Shown: in pieces, positions 21,678 through 34,289 of the stretch
Position numbering within the stretch: the stretch's first letter is position 1
Layout of the letters: the number at the start of each line of letters is the position of its first letter
NCBI RefSeq assembly: GCF_000424685.1
Contig: NZ_AUKJ01000018.1
Location: forward strand, 51,928-115,927
Direction: 5' to 3'
From: Methylococcus capsulatus str. Texas = ATCC 19069
GTDB lineage: Bacteria > Pseudomonadota > Gammaproteobacteria > Methylococcales > Methylococcaceae
Length of the DNA stretch: 64,000 bases
Program-made: the position numbers and the translations under genes
Notes under the pieces: generated by a model
Database searches by the model: none
The model's input: the letters and a program-made list of their open reading frames with translations, nothing else
Told to the model about the DNA's origin: nothing

Positions 21678-22309
21678 TGTCTCCGAACGCGATGCTCGAG
21701 CGGGGCCTGAGCGAACTGGGGTCGGATGCCGGGGGCGATCAGCGCGAACGTCTGCTTCGATTTCTCGAACTGCTGCGCAAATGGAACCGGGTGTACAGTC
21801 TCACGGCCATCGAAGACCTCTGCGAAGGCGTGCGGCTTCACCTCCTGGACAGCCTTTCGATCGCATCCTTCCTTCATGGCAGGCGGGTGCTGGACGTGGG
21901 GACGGGCCCGGGACTGCCCGGCATTCCCTTGGCGATCGTGCAGCCGGAGCGGCGATTCGTACTGCTCGACTGCAATGCGAAGAAGATCCGTTTCGTCCGG
22001 CAGGCGGTGATCGAACTGGGCCTGGCCAATGTCGTGCCGGTGCAGGCGCGGATCGAATCTTTCACCGATGCCGAGGGTTTCGACTGCGTGTTGGCGCGGG
22101 CCTATGCCTCGCTGGCGGAAATCTGGACCGATGCGGCACCCCTGCTCAGGACCGGCGGTACGGTGCTGGCCCTCAAGGGGCGCCGGCCCGAGGCCGAACT
22201 CGGCGACCTGCCGGCCGGCGTCGCGGTCGGCATCCATCGGCTGCGGGTGCCCGGCGTGGAAGCGGAAAGGCATCTTGCAGAACTGAAGCCGACAGGGCAG
22301 GATTCGTAA
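21677..22309 (+). CDS. rsmG: 16S rRNA m7G527 methyltransferase RsmG
   Basis: 210 residues. It starts at the ATG overlapping the mnmG stop by one base; a GTG three bases earlier is possible. The N-terminal helical part includes LLRKWNRVYSLTAI, followed by the SAM-binding motif VLDVGTGPGLPGIPLAI and FVLLDCNAKKIRFVRQ. It methylates N7 of G527 in 16S rRNA. The parA ATG follows immediately after the stop, with no gap, so the mnmG-rsmG-parA-parB genes appear to form one unit. Confidence 0.96.
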   Translation: MSPNAMLERGLSELGSDAGGDQRERLLRFLELLRKWNRVYSLTAIEDLCEGVRLHLLDSLSIASFLHGRRVLDVGTGPGLPGIPLAIVQPERRFVLLDCNAKKIRFVRQAVIELGLANVVPVQARIESFTDAEGFDCVLARAYASLAEIWTDAAPLLRTGGTVLALKGRRPEAELGDLPAGVAVGIHRLRVPGVEAERHLAELKPTGQDS

Positions 22310-23098
22310 ATGGGCAAGGCAAAGATCATAGCAATCGCGAACCAGAAAGGGGGGGTCGGCAAGACCACGACCGGTGTCAATCTGGCGGCATCGCTCGCGG
22401 CCACGAAAAACAGAGTGCTGCTGATCGATCTCGATCCCCAGGGCAACGCGACCATGGGATGCGGTGTCGACAAGCGCTCGCTGAGCCGGTCCAGCTACCA
22501 GGTGCTGATCCGGGAGGCGCCGGCGTCCGAAGCGATCATCGAACTCGATGGGCCGGGTTTCGATCTGATTCCCAGCAATTCGGACCTCGCGGCCGCGCAG
22601 GTCGATCTTCTGCAGATCGAAGGACGCGACCGTTGCCTGAGGGAGGCGCTCGAACCCTGTCTCGGCCGTTACCGGTTCATCCTGATCGACTGTCCACCCT
22701 CCCTGAACATGCTGACGGTCAACGCCCTGGTGGCGGCGGACAGCGTGCTGATCCCCATGCAATGCGAGTACTACGCGCTGGAAGGCCTGTCCGATCTGAT
22801 GGACACCCTGGGCAAGATCCGCGCGACCGTGAATCCCCGGCTGGCGGTGGAAGGCCTGCTGCGCACGATGTACGACACCCGCAGCCGGCTTGCCAACGAG
22901 GTTTCCGAACAACTCCTCGAGCATTTCCCGGACCGTGTGTTCCGCACCGTCATCCCTCGCAACATCCGCTTGGCCGAGGCGCCGAGTCACGGCGTGCCGG
23001 TCATGTATCACGACAAGAGTTCCAAGGGGGCGTTGGCCTATCTGGCGCTGGCCGGTGAAATCGTCCGGCGCAACGAGCGTAAGACCGCCGCCGCATAG
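22310..23098 (+). CDS. parA: Chromosome-partitioning ATPase ParA
   Basis: 262 residues. The deviant Walker A motif is ANQKGGVGKTTTGVNLAA, with VLLIDLDPQGNATMG and ILIDCPPSLNMLTVNAL following. This is the Soj/ParA type that binds nucleoid DNA and moves ParB-parS complexes apart. It is encoded directly between rsmG and parB, the usual arrangement near an origin. Confidence 0.97.
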   Translation: MGKAKIIAIANQKGGVGKTTTGVNLAASLAATKNRVLLIDLDPQGNATMGCGVDKRSLSRSSYQVLIREAPASEAIIELDGPGFDLIPSNSDLAAAQVDLLQIEGRDRCLREALEPCLGRYRFILIDCPPSLNMLTVNALVAADSVLIPMQCEYYALEGLSDLMDTLGKIRATVNPRLAVEGLLRTMYDTRSRLANEVSEQLLEHFPDRVFRTVIPRNIRLAEAPSHGVPVMYHDKSSKGALAYLALAGEIVRRNERKTAAA

Positions 23099-23119
23099 AA
23101 AACGAGTGAATCGACGAGC

Positions 23120-23968
23120 ATGAAGAAACCCGCCCTGGGCAGGGGCCTGGAAGCCCTGCTGGGAGAAGCCAGGCTGGATCCGAAGCAGGAGTCTTTGCGC
23201 AAACTCCCCATCGAGCATTTGGAACCGAGCCCGTTTCAGCCGCGCAAGGATTTCGACTCTGCCAAGTTGCGCGAACTTGCCGACTCCATCAGTGCGCAGG
23301 GCATCGTCCAGCCGATCGTGGTGCGTTCCGCGGAGCCGGGGCGTTACCAGATCGTCGCCGGCGAACGGCGCTGGCGCGCGGCCCAGCTCGCCGGCGTCCG
23401 CGAGGTGCCGGTCGTGGTGCGCGAAGTGCCGGACCAAGCCGCCCTCGCCATTGCGCTGATCGAAAACATCCAGCGCGAAGATTTGAATCCGCTGGAAGAA
23501 GCCGAGGCGATCCAGCGTCTGCTGGAAGAGCATCGGATGACCCATCAGCAAGTGGCCGATGCCCTCGGCAAGTCCCGCGTCACCATCACCAACCTCAACC
23601 GCCTCAACGACTTGCATCCCGATGCCAAGGCACTGCTGCGCGCCGGCGAGATCGACATGGGCCATGCCCGGGCCCTGCTCGCCCTGCCTTACGGCCAGCA
23701 GGGCGAAGCCGCCCGGCGTGTGGCCGAAAAGCGCCTGAGCGTGCGGGAAACCGAGTCCCTGGTGAATGGTCTGTTGAAAGCCGCCGACGCCGGTCCGAAG
23801 CCGGCCAAGGTCGTCGACCCCGACATCGCCCGGTTGGAACGTCGCATGACCGAGCGCCTGGGCGCCGGCGTCCGGATCCAGCATGGCGCAAAAGGGGCGG
23901 GCAGGCTCGTCATCTCCTATGCCAGCCTGGAGCAGCTCGAGGGTTTGCTGGCGCGCTTCGAAGGCTGA
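23120..23968 (+). CDS. parB: Chromosome-partitioning protein ParB
   Basis: 282 residues. The N-terminal GRGLEALLGE motif is followed by the CTP-binding ParB/Sulfiredoxin domain (EPSPFQPRKDFD, GIVQPIVVR, ERRWRAAQLAG, ENIQREDLNPLEEA). The helix-turn-helix parS-binding segment is MTHQQVADALGKSRVTITN. A C-terminal dimerisation domain ends the protein. It clamps onto parS and activates ParA. No perfect parS was noticed in the window. A promoter for the atp operon overlaps the bases after its stop. Confidence 0.97.
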   Translation: MKKPALGRGLEALLGEARLDPKQESLRKLPIEHLEPSPFQPRKDFDSAKLRELADSISAQGIVQPIVVRSAEPGRYQIVAGERRWRAAQLAGVREVPVVVREVPDQAALAIALIENIQREDLNPLEEAEAIQRLLEEHRMTHQQVADALGKSRVTITNLNRLNDLHPDAKALLRAGEIDMGHARALLALPYGQQGEAARRVAEKRLSVRETESLVNGLLKAADAGPKPAKVVDPDIARLERRMTERLGAGVRIQHGAKGAGRLVISYASLEQLEGLLARFEG

Positions 23969-23974
23969 ACCGGT

Positions 23975-24003
23975 TTGATCTTTGGAAAACCCGCTGCTAT
24001 GAT
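23975..24003 (+). promoter_or_regulatory. Sigma-70 promoter of the ATP synthase operon
   Basis: TTGATC (23975-23980) and TATGAT (23998-24003) are separated by exactly 17 bases. They sit just after the parB stop and about 20 bases before atpI, leaving a short leader. Confidence 0.6.
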
Positions 24004-24023
24004 GCCGCGGCGTTTGTGCGGGG

Positions 24024-24395
24024 ATGCCTGAAATGTTGGGCGGGCGTTTGTACGGGGGGGTACGACGGATCATCCGCTGGCAACTCGTCGTGATGGTTGC
24101 CTGCGGAGTGATTGCCTACGTTGCGGGCGGATGGAAAACAGCAATATCGGCATCTGCAGGGGGGCTGATCGCATTCGTACCGAATGCGTTCTTCGCGCTC
24201 CGTTTCGGCTTCTTCGACCCGACCCGGAGTGCCCGCGACATCGTACGGGCCTTCTATGTCGGCGAGTCCATGAAGCTCGTCTTGACCGGCGTCCTGTTCT
24301 TCCTGGCATTCCAATTCCGCGAACTGGAATTTTTGCCGCTTTTCTCCGGATTTATAGTGGCACTCGGGGTGTATTGGATCGCCCTGCTGCAATGA
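24024..24395 (+). CDS. atpI: ATP synthase assembly protein I
   Basis: 123 residues with four predicted membrane helices (WQLVVMVACGVIAYVAGG; AGGLIAFVPNAFFALRFG; LVLTGVLFFLAFQF; FLPLFSGFIVALGVYW). Its position first in the atp operon and its size match AtpI, which helps assemble the c-ring. An alternative ATG at 24033 would shorten it by three residues. Sequence conservation in this family is low, so the call rests mainly on context and topology. Confidence 0.88.
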   Translation: MPEMLGGRLYGGVRRIIRWQLVVMVACGVIAYVAGGWKTAISASAGGLIAFVPNAFFALRFGFFDPTRSARDIVRAFYVGESMKLVLTGVLFFLAFQFRELEFLPLFSGFIVALGVYWIALLQ

Positions 24396-24401
24396 ATTTG
24401 A

Positions 24402-25202
<801 letters not shown>

Positions 25203-25242
25203 GGGATGCTCCCGGTTCTTCTTTCTAAATCACTTTAACTGA

Positions 25243-25503
<261 letters not shown>

Positions 25504-25565
25504 GCTGACCCTTCGCATACGGTTGGAACCCTAGCGAAAGCACTCAAGCAAGTGAGGACAGCGCC

Positions 25566-26039
25566 GTGAACATCAATGCCACGCTATTTGGGCAAATGGT
25601 CACATTCGCGCTTCTGGTGTGGTTCACCATGAAGTACGTCTGGCCGCCCCTGTTGCAAGCGCTGGAAGAGCGCAAGAAAAAAATCGCCGAAGGTCTGGCT
25701 GCCGCCGAAAAAGGCAAGCACGAAATGGAGCTTGCCGAAAAGCGTGCGACCGCCGCCTTGAAGGAGGCCAAAGACCAGGCTGCGGAGATCGTGAACCAGG
25801 CTCAAAAGCGCGCCAATGCCCTGGTGGACGAATCCAAGGAAGCGGCCAAGATCGAGGGTGAGCGTATCCTCGCCAATGCCCGGTCCGAGATCGACCGCGA
25901 GCTGGAGAATGCCAAGGAAGAACTCCGCAAACAGGTTTCTGCCCTGGCGATCAGTGCCGCCGAGAAGATCCTGCAGCGGGAGGTCGACCAGAAAAAGCAC
26001 AAGGAAATCCTCGCCGGACTCGGCAAGCAGTTGGGCTAG
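25566..26039 (+). CDS. atpF: ATP synthase F0 subunit b
   Basis: 157 residues. One N-terminal membrane helix ([20 protein letters not shown]) is followed by a long charged alpha-helical stalk rich in Ala, Glu and Lys (about 30-150). As a dimer it forms the peripheral stator stalk linking subunit a to the F1 head. The ATG is preceded by GAGGACAGCGCC. Confidence 0.95.
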   Translation: MNINATLFGQMVTFALLVWFTMKYVWPPLLQALEERKKKIAEGLAAAEKGKHEMELAEKRATAALKEAKDQAAEIVNQAQKRANALVDESKEAAKIEGERILANARSEIDRELENAKEELRKQVSALAISAAEKILQREVDQKKHKEILAGLGKQLG

Positions 26040-26045
26040 ACACCG

Positions 26046-26582
26046 ATGAGCGAACTGACCACCCTGGCTCGGCCCTACGCCGTCGCCGTATTCAAAGCGG
26101 CCAAGGAAGCCGGCAACATCCAGGAATGGGCCGACATGCTCGAATTCCTCAAGCAGGTCATGGCCGATCCCCTCATGCAACGGGCCGCCAGTGATCCGAA
26201 GGCAGGCAAAGACAGGTTCATCGCCAACTTCTTGGATCTCTGCAAAGGTCACGTCATCCCGGAAGGCGAGAATTTCATTCGTCTCCTGGCGAGCAATGGC
26301 CGCCTGGGGCTGGTCGGGACGATCGCCGACATGTTCGCCGAGTTCCGGGCGGAAGAGGAAGGTTACGTCGATGTCGATGTCATTACCGCTTACCCGCTCG
26401 AAGAGAGCGAAACAACGAATCTCAATGCGTTGGTGGAAAAGTGGATGTCGCGTAAGGGGCGCCTTCACGTCACCGTGGATGAATCCCTGATCGCCGGCGT
26501 GGTTCTTCGCGCCGGTGGCCGGGTCGTCGATGCTTCCGTCCATGGCCAGCTCCAGCGATTGGCGAAACGACTCTCCAATTAG
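26046..26582 (+). CDS. atpH: ATP synthase F1 subunit delta
   Basis: 178 residues, the usual length. The start TLARPYAVAVFKAAKEAG is the family's N-terminal helical domain; the C-terminal signature is DESLIAGVVLRAGGRVVDASV. It caps the F1 head and holds the b dimer. It is six bases from the atpF stop and 15 bases from atpA. Confidence 0.96.
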   Translation: MSELTTLARPYAVAVFKAAKEAGNIQEWADMLEFLKQVMADPLMQRAASDPKAGKDRFIANFLDLCKGHVIPEGENFIRLLASNGRLGLVGTIADMFAEFRAEEEGYVDVDVITAYPLEESETTNLNALVEKWMSRKGRLHVTVDESLIAGVVLRAGGRVVDASVHGQLQRLAKRLSN

Positions 26583-26597
26583 TAATGAGACAGTATC

Positions 26598-28139
26598 ATG
26601 CAACTGAACGCGTCTGAAATCAGTGATCTCATCAAGCAGAGGATCGGAAAATTCGATCTGGGCGTTGAGTCACGCAGTGAAGGAACCATCGTCAGCCTGA
26701 CCGACGGCATCGTCCGCATCCATGGCCTCCAGGACGTGATGCAAGGGGAAATGGTGGAGTTTCCGGGCAATACCTACGGCATGGCGCTCAACCTGGAGCG
26801 CGATTCCGTCGGTGCCGTGGTGCTCGGTTCCTATGAGCACCTTTCCGAAGGCGACACCGCCAAATGCACCGGGCGCATTCTGGAAGTGCCGGTGGGTGAA
26901 GCGCTGCTCGGCCGCGTGGTCGACGCGCTGGGCAATCCGATCGACGGAGCCGGCCCGATCGATGCGAAGCTGTTCTCGCCGATCGAGAAGATCGCCCCGG
27001 GTGTCATTTCGCGCCAGTCGGTGAGCCAGCCGCTGCAGACCGGCCTCAAGGCCATCGACTCGATGATCCCGGTGGGCCGGGGCCAGCGCGAGCTGATCAT
27101 CGGTGACCGTCAGACCGGAAAGACCGCCATCGCGATCGACGCCATCATCAACCAGAAGGGCACCGGGGTTAAGTGCATCTATGTCGCCGTCGGCCAGAAG
27201 CAGTCGTCGATCGCCAACGTGGTGCGCAAGCTGCAGGAACACGGCGCGATGGAGCACACCATCGTCGTGTCGGCCTCGGCCTCCGAATCCGCGGCGCTGC
27301 AGTTCATCGCCCCTTATGCCGGTTGCGCGATGGGCGAATATTTCCGCGACCGCGGCGAAGATGCGCTCATCGTCTATGACGACCTCACCAAGCAGGCCTG
27401 GGCCTACCGTCAGATCTCGCTGCTGCTGCGGCGTCCCCCAGGGCGCGAAGCCTATCCGGGCGACGTGTTCTACCTGCATTCGCGCCTGTTGGAACGGGCT
27501 TCGCGGATCAATGCGGAAGAGGTCGAGCGTCTCACCAAGGGCGAGGTGAAAGGCAAGACCGGTTCATTGACCGCCCTGCCCATCATCGAAACCCAGGCCG
27601 GTGACGTTTCCGCCTTCGTGCCGACCAACGTGATCTCGATCACCGATGGCCAGATTTTCCTGGAAACCAACCTGTTCAACGCAGGTATCCGCCCGGCCGT
27701 GAACGCCGGTCTGTCGGTGTCGCGTGTGGGCGGCGCGGCCCAGACCAAGGTGATCAAGAAGCTCGGCGGCGGCATCCGTCTCGACCTCGCCCAGTACCGC
27801 GAGCTCGCGGCGTTCGCCCAGTTCGCGTCCGACTTGGACGAGGCGACCCGTAAGCAGATCGAGCGTGGCCAGCGGGTCACCGAGCTGATGAAGCAGAACC
27901 AGTATTCGCCGATGAGCATCGCCCAGATGGCCGTCTCCCTGTTCGCCGCCAACGAGGGATATCTGGATGACGTCGAGGTCAGCAAGGTGCGTGACTTCGA
28001 GGATGCCCTACAGGAGTACATGAAGTCGCAGTGTGCCGAACTGCTGAAGTCGATCGACGCCACCGGCGATTACAACGACGCGATCCAGGCCGGCTTGCAC
28101 GAAGCGATCAAGAAGTTCAAAGCGACTCACGCCTGGTGA
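26598..28139 (+). CDS. atpA: ATP synthase F1 subunit alpha
   Basis: 513 residues. The non-catalytic nucleotide site has Walker [16 protein letters not shown]. Other blocks are [16 protein letters not shown] near the N-terminus, [17 protein letters not shown] and the family signature around [15 protein letters not shown]. Three copies alternate with beta in the F1 head. Confidence 0.98.
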   Translation: MQLNASEISDLIKQRIGKFDLGVESRSEGTIVSLTDGIVRIHGLQDVMQGEMVEFPGNTYGMALNLERDSVGAVVLGSYEHLSEGDTAKCTGRILEVPVGEALLGRVVDALGNPIDGAGPIDAKLFSPIEKIAPGVISRQSVSQPLQTGLKAIDSMIPVGRGQRELIIGDRQTGKTAIAIDAIINQKGTGVKCIYVAVGQKQSSIANVVRKLQEHGAMEHTIVVSASASESAALQFIAPYAGCAMGEYFRDRGEDALIVYDDLTKQAWAYRQISLLLRRPPGREAYPGDVFYLHSRLLERASRINAEEVERLTKGEVKGKTGSLTALPIIETQAGDVSAFVPTNVISITDGQIFLETNLFNAGIRPAVNAGLSVSRVGGAAQTKVIKKLGGGIRLDLAQYRELAAFAQFASDLDEATRKQIERGQRVTELMKQNQYSPMSIAQMAVSLFAANEGYLDDVEVSKVRDFEDALQEYMKSQCAELLKSIDATGDYNDAIQAGLHEAIKKFKATHAW

Positions 28140-28149
28140 AGGTGCAGCC

Positions 28150-29013
28150 ATGGCCGTCGGCAAAGAAATCCGCATAAAGATCGCGAGCGTCCGCAACACA
28201 CAGAAGATCACGCGCGCCATGGAAATGGTTGCGGCGAGCAAGATGCGCCGTACCCAGGACCGGCTGCAGGCGACCCGTCCGTATGCGCGCAAGATCGCCC
28301 GGATCATCAAGCACCTCGCCCAGGCCAACCCGGAGTACAAGAATCCGTTCATGGTCGAACGCCCCGTCAAACGGGTGGGGGTGGTGCTGGTGTCTTCCGA
28401 CCGTGGTCTGTGCGGGGGGCTGAACTCCAACCTGTTCCGGCTGCTGCTGCGGCGGATGAAGGCATGGGGCGAGGCGGGCGTCGAGGTCCGCTTGGGCGTG
28501 ATCGGGCAGAAGGGGGCGTCGTTCTTCGGCGGCGTGGGAGCGGACGTCGCCGCCCAGGTCGTCCGCTTGGGTGACACGCCGCACCTCGAGGGCATCATCG
28601 GTGTTCTGAAGGTCATGCTGGATGCGTACGGCGAAGGCGAGATCGATGAGCTTTACGTGGCTCACAACGAATTCGTCAACACGATGACGCAGAAGCCGAA
28701 GCTGGAGTGCCTGGCCCCGATCAAGGCGGAAGAGCTTTCCGATGAGCTCAAGGGGCATTGGGACTACCTATACGAGCCGGACGCCAAGACCGTGCTGGAT
28801 GCGCTCATCACCCGCTACATCGAGTCCCTGGTGTTCCAGGGGCTGGTCGAGAACAACGCGTGCGAGCAGGCCGCCCGCATGGTCGCCATGAAGAGTGCCT
28901 CCGACAACGCCGGCAAACTCATCAAGGAGTTGCAGCTGATCTACAACAAGGCGCGGCAGGCGGCCATCACGCAGGAGATCGCCGAAATCGTCGGCGGCGC
29001 GGCTGCGGTCTAG
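28150..29013 (+). CDS. atpG: ATP synthase F1 subunit gamma
   Basis: 287 residues. The N-terminal helix [20 protein letters not shown] and the C-terminal signature [20 protein letters not shown] form the coiled-coil rotor shaft; the central part ([19 protein letters not shown]) is the Rossmann-like globular domain. It links c-ring rotation to catalysis. Ten bases separate it from the atpA stop. Confidence 0.97.
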   Translation: MAVGKEIRIKIASVRNTQKITRAMEMVAASKMRRTQDRLQATRPYARKIARIIKHLAQANPEYKNPFMVERPVKRVGVVLVSSDRGLCGGLNSNLFRLLLRRMKAWGEAGVEVRLGVIGQKGASFFGGVGADVAAQVVRLGDTPHLEGIIGVLKVMLDAYGEGEIDELYVAHNEFVNTMTQKPKLECLAPIKAEELSDELKGHWDYLYEPDAKTVLDALITRYIESLVFQGLVENNACEQAARMVAMKSASDNAGKLIKELQLIYNKARQAAITQEIAEIVGGAAAV

Positions 29014-29021
29014 CGGAATAA

Positions 29022-30431
<1,410 letters not shown>

Positions 30432-30456
30432 CCGGCAGCCATAGGAGGTAACTGAG

Positions 30457-30879
30457 ATGGCCATGACGATGCATGTGGACATCGTGAGTGCGGAAGGCGA
30501 GATCTTCTCCGGGCAGGCCGAGCTGGTCGTGGCACCGGGCCAGGAAGGCGAGGTGGGCATCGCCGCCCGGCACGCGCCGTTCCTCTCGCCGCTCAAGCCG
30601 GGAGAGGTCAGGGTCAAGAGCGAGGGTCAGGAGCCGTTGTCGTTCTACGTCTCCGGCGGCATGCTGGAGGTGCAGCCGTATCTGGTGACGATCCTTTCGG
30701 AAACCGCGGTGCGCGCGAAAGACATCGACGAAGCAGCGGCGCAGGAAGCCAAGCGGGCCGCCGAGGAAGCGCTGGCGGACCGCTCCGGCCGCATGGAATA
30801 CGCCAAGGCCCAGGCGCAGCTGGCGGAGGCGGTGGCGCAGTTGCGGACGCTGGAGAATTACCGCAAGGGCCGGGCGTAA
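30457..30879 (+). CDS. atpC: ATP synthase F1 subunit epsilon
   Basis: 140 residues. The N-terminal beta sandwich ([36 protein letters not shown]) and C-terminal helical pair match the family. It regulates rotation and inhibits ATP hydrolysis. It is the last gene of the operon: a strong terminator follows 27 bases later. Confidence 0.96.
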   Translation: MAMTMHVDIVSAEGEIFSGQAELVVAPGQEGEVGIAARHAPFLSPLKPGEVRVKSEGQEPLSFYVSGGMLEVQPYLVTILSETAVRAKDIDEAAAQEAKRAAEEALADRSGRMEYAKAQAQLAEAVAQLRTLENYRKGRA

Positions 30880-30905
30880 CCGGCCGATCCCGCGGCGGTC
30901 AGCGG

Positions 30906-30948
30906 CCCGGTAAAGGTGATGCTATGCTTCACCTTTACCGGGTTTTTT
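30906..30948 (+). terminator. Rho-independent terminator of the atp operon
   Basis: A perfect 14-bp stem (30906-30919 with 30929-30942), a 9-base loop and six T (30943-30948) end the atp operon before glmU. Confidence 0.93.
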
Positions 30949-30997
30949 GTTGGCGGAAATACCCGTTTATTCGGCGATCCTCGTGAAGGAGACTTGA

Positions 30998-32383
30998 GTG
31001 GAAGTCATCGCTCTCATTCTGGCGGCGGGTCAGGGCACGCGCATGCGTTCCGGTCTGCCGAAGGTTCTGCACCGGATCGGCGGCCTCTGTCTGCTCGAGC
31101 ATGTCTACCGGCTCGCGGCGGCCCTCGAAGTCCGTGAAACGGTCATCGTTTACGGCCACGGCGGTGAGCAGGCGCTGTCCGCATTGGGCCATCTGCCGGC
31201 GACCTGGATCGAGCAGAAGGAGCGCAGGGGGACCGGCCATGCGGTGATGCAGGCCGTGGACCGGATCGGCGACGATTCGACGGTGCTCGTTTTGTACGGC
31301 GACGTCCCGCTGCTGAGACGGGAGACGGTGGAAACCCTGCTGCACCACGCCGGCGAATCGAGCTTGGGGCTACTGACGGTCGAGCTGGACAACCCGACCG
31401 GCTACGGCCGCATCATTCGCGACGCCAGCGGCAGGGTGCTTCGTATCGTCGAGGAGAAGGATGCCACGCCGGAAGAACGCGCCGTCCGCGAGGTCAACAC
31501 CGGCATCCTGGCGGTCGAAGGGGCGCCATTGAAGCGCTGGCTGAAGGCTTTGCGCAACGACAACGCGCAGGGCGAGTACTACCTCACCGACATCGTCGCC
31601 ATGGCGGTGGCGGAGGGCTATTTCATCGATGCGACGCATCCCACCAGTCCGGACGAAGTGCTCGGCGTGAACGACCGCCGGCAACTGGCCGAACTGGAGC
31701 GAATCTACCAAGTCCACCAGGCGCGCGCGCTGATGGAGCGGGGTGTGACCCTGCGCGACCCCGCGCGTTTCGACCTGAGAGGGGAAATCGTCGAACTGGG
31801 TCGTGACGTGGAGATCGACGTCAACGTGATTCTCGAAGGAAGAATCGCCTTGGGCGACGAGGCGCGCATCGGTCCCAACGTTTATCTGAAGGACACCGTG
31901 ATAGGACCGGGCGTGGCGGTCCTCGCCAATAGCGTGATCGAAGGCGCCGTCATCGGTGCCGGTTCCAGGGTCGGACCCTTTGCCCGGCTGCGGCCCGAAT
32001 CCGTGCTCGCCGAAGGGGTTCACATCGGCAATTTCGTGGAAGTGAAGCAATCCGACATCGCCGTCGGTTCCAAGGTCAACCATTTGAGCTATATCGGCGA
32101 TGCCAGCATCGGCAGGGGTGTCAACGTCGGTGCCGGCACCATCACCTGCAACTACGACGGCGTCGCCAAGCACCGGACCATCATCGAGGACGGCGCCTTC
32201 ATCGGCTCCGACACTCAGCTCGTCGCGCCGGTCCGGGTGGGGCGCAATGCCACCATCGGCGCCGGTTCCACCATCACCCGGGATACGCCGGAAGACTGCT
32301 TGACTTTGAGCCGCGCCCGGCAGCTCAGCGTGGAAGGCTGGAAACGTCCGGAGAAAGCGAGGAAGGAGTCATGTGCGGAATAG
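30998..32383 (+). CDS. glmU: Bifunctional UDP-GlcNAc pyrophosphorylase / GlcN-1-P acetyltransferase
   Basis: 461 residues from a GTG start with GAAGGAG upstream. The N-terminal uridyltransferase has [20 protein letters not shown]. The C-terminal half is a left-handed beta helix of hexapeptide repeats (for example [14 protein letters not shown] and [11 protein letters not shown], which holds catalytic-loop residues). It makes UDP-GlcNAc for peptidoglycan and LPS. Its end overlaps the glmS start by 13 bases. Confidence 0.96.
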   Translation: MEVIALILAAGQGTRMRSGLPKVLHRIGGLCLLEHVYRLAAALEVRETVIVYGHGGEQALSALGHLPATWIEQKERRGTGHAVMQAVDRIGDDSTVLVLYGDVPLLRRETVETLLHHAGESSLGLLTVELDNPTGYGRIIRDASGRVLRIVEEKDATPEERAVREVNTGILAVEGAPLKRWLKALRNDNAQGEYYLTDIVAMAVAEGYFIDATHPTSPDEVLGVNDRRQLAELERIYQVHQARALMERGVTLRDPARFDLRGEIVELGRDVEIDVNVILEGRIALGDEARIGPNVYLKDTVIGPGVAVLANSVIEGAVIGAGSRVGPFARLRPESVLAEGVHIGNFVEVKQSDIAVGSKVNHLSYIGDASIGRGVNVGAGTITCNYDGVAKHRTIIEDGAFIGSDTQLVAPVRVGRNATIGAGSTITRDTPEDCLTLSRARQLSVEGWKRPEKARKESCAE

Positions 32384-34203
32384 TGGGCGCGGTGGCACAC
32401 CGCAATGTCACCCCGATCCTGCTGGAAGGTCTGCGGCGGTTGGAATACCGCGGTTACGATTCCGCCGGCATCGCAGTGATCGCTGCGGACGGGTCGCTGG
32501 AGCGGGTGCGCCGTCCGGGCAAGCTGCGCGAGCTGGAAGCCGCCCTGGAATCCGCCCTGGTCGAAGGTGAAACCGGTATCGCTCACACCCGCTGGGCCAC
32601 CCACGGCGTGCCGTCCGAACGCAACGCCCATCCGCATGTCTGCCGCGAGCGAGTCGCCGTGGTCCACAACGGCATCATCGAGAACCACGAGGCGCTGCGC
32701 CGGCAGCTCCAGCAGAAGGGGTACGAGTTCCTGTCGGAGACCGACACCGAAGTCGTCGTCAACCAGATCCACGACTTCCTGGAGCAGGGGTTCCCGCTGT
32801 TGGAGGCAGTACGCGCCACCGTCGGCATCCTGGAAGGCGCGTATGCCATCGGCGTCGTCAGCACTTGCGAGCCGGGCCGGCTGATAGCCGCCCGTAAGGG
32901 CAGTCCCCTGGTGGTCGGCTTGGGCGAAAGCGAAAACTTCGTCGCTTCCGACGTTTTCGCCCTGGTCGGCGAAACGCAGCGCTTCGTCTTCCTGGAAGAG
33001 GGCGACCTCGTCGAACTGACCACCGAGTCGGTCCGGGTCTATGGCAAGGATGGCGGCAGGGTCGAGCGCCCGGTCCACGAGACCCGGCTGGCGCCGGATT
33101 CGGTGGAGCGCGGTGAATACCGCCATTACATGCAGAAGGAAATCCACGAGCAGCCGGTCGCGGTCGAAAAGACCCTGAGCGGCCGCATCCATCAGGGCAA
33201 GGTGCTGTCTGCCGCATTCGGCGAGCGCGCCGAGGCCGCGTTCGAGCACGTCCGGGCGGTGCAGATCGTCGCCTGCGGCACCAGCTACCACGCCGGCAAG
33301 GTGGCGCGTTACTGGTTCGAGGCCTTGGCCGGCCTGCCCTGCAGCGTGGAGGTTGCCAGTGAATTCCGCTACCGCCGGCAGGTCGTGCAGCCCGGCACCC
33401 TGTTCGTGACCATTTCCCAGTCTGGCGAGACCGCGGACACGCTGGCGGCGCTGAAGGCCGCCAAGGAACTCGGCTATGCGCACACCCTGGCCATCTGCAA
33501 CGTGCCGGAAAGCTCGATCGTGCGCGAATCGGACTCCTGCCTGATGACGCGGGCCGGCCCCGAGATCGGGGTGGCCTCGACCAAGGCTTTCACCACCCAG
33601 CTGACCGCCCTGCTGCTCCTGGTGCTGGCGCTGGGCCGGCGCCACGCCTTGGCCGCCGAACAGGAAGCGAAGATCGTCCGCGAGCTGGAGACCCTGCCTG
33701 CGCAGATCCGGCATGTCCTGCAACTCGAAGACGAAATCGCGGCCTGGGCCGAGCTGTTCGGCGAGAAGCACCACGCCCTCTATCTCGGCCGCGGCGCCCA
33801 GTATCCGGTCGCCATGGAAGGAGCGCTCAAGCTCAAGGAAATCTCCTACATCCACGCGGAGGCCTATCCGGCGGGCGAGCTCAAGCATGGGCCGCTGGCG
33901 CTCATCGACAACGAGATGCCGGTGGTCGCCGTCGCGCCCAACAACGAGCTGCTGGAGAAGCTCAAGTCGAACCTGCAGGAAGTCCAGGCGCGCGGCGGCG
34001 AACTCTACGTGTTCGCCGATGCCGAAGCGCCGATCGAAAACGTGCCCGGCGTCAGGATCCTCAGGGTGGCGGAGACCGACGAAGTCGTCGCGCCGATCGT
34101 CTACAGCGTGCCGCTGCAGCTCCTCGCCTACCACGTCGCCCTGATCAAGGGAACGGACGTCGACCAGCCGCGCAATCTCGCCAAGTCGGTGACGGTGGAG
34201 TGA
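32371..34203 (+). CDS. glmS: Glutamine:fructose-6-phosphate aminotransferase
   Basis: 610 residues. The mature enzyme begins at Cys2 (MCGIVGAV), the glutaminase nucleophile; HTRWATHG and the [10 protein letters not shown] block follow. Two SIS domains bind sugar phosphate ([27 protein letters not shown]). The C-terminal LAKSVTVE is typical. It makes glucosamine-6-phosphate, the entry to UDP-GlcNAc; the overlap with glmU suggests coupled expression. Confidence 0.97.
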   Translation: MCGIVGAVAHRNVTPILLEGLRRLEYRGYDSAGIAVIAADGSLERVRRPGKLRELEAALESALVEGETGIAHTRWATHGVPSERNAHPHVCRERVAVVHNGIIENHEALRRQLQQKGYEFLSETDTEVVVNQIHDFLEQGFPLLEAVRATVGILEGAYAIGVVSTCEPGRLIAARKGSPLVVGLGESENFVASDVFALVGETQRFVFLEEGDLVELTTESVRVYGKDGGRVERPVHETRLAPDSVERGEYRHYMQKEIHEQPVAVEKTLSGRIHQGKVLSAAFGERAEAAFEHVRAVQIVACGTSYHAGKVARYWFEALAGLPCSVEVASEFRYRRQVVQPGTLFVTISQSGETADTLAALKAAKELGYAHTLAICNVPESSIVRESDSCLMTRAGPEIGVASTKAFTTQLTALLLLVLALGRRHALAAEQEAKIVRELETLPAQIRHVLQLEDEIAAWAELFGEKHHALYLGRGAQYPVAMEGALKLKEISYIHAEAYPAGELKHGPLALIDNEMPVVAVAPNNELLEKLKSNLQEVQARGGELYVFADAEAPIENVPGVRILRVAETDEVVAPIVYSVPLQLLAYHVALIKGTDVDQPRNLAKSVTVE

Positions 34204-34289
34204 GGCGGGCGGCTTGAGCGCTCGCCGGAGCCGCCCCGGTCGATTATGGGATAATCGCACATTCGATCCGTTTGCCAGACTCCGTTTCC

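Noticed and set aside
17922..24023. A parS site near parAB and the candidate origin.
   Set aside because: No full match or close match to the 16-base parS palindrome was noticed by eye.
21524..24073. An 849-codon frame antisense to rsmG, parA and parB.
   Set aside because: Shadow of high-GC coding sequence; the plus-strand genes have full family motifs.
34207..34236. A terminator after glmS.
   Set aside because: An 8-bp GC-rich stem with a long loop is present but lacks a T run.
32215..34260. A 681-codon frame antisense to glmS.
   Set aside because: Shadow of glmS, which has its catalytic Cys2 and SIS domains on the plus strand.
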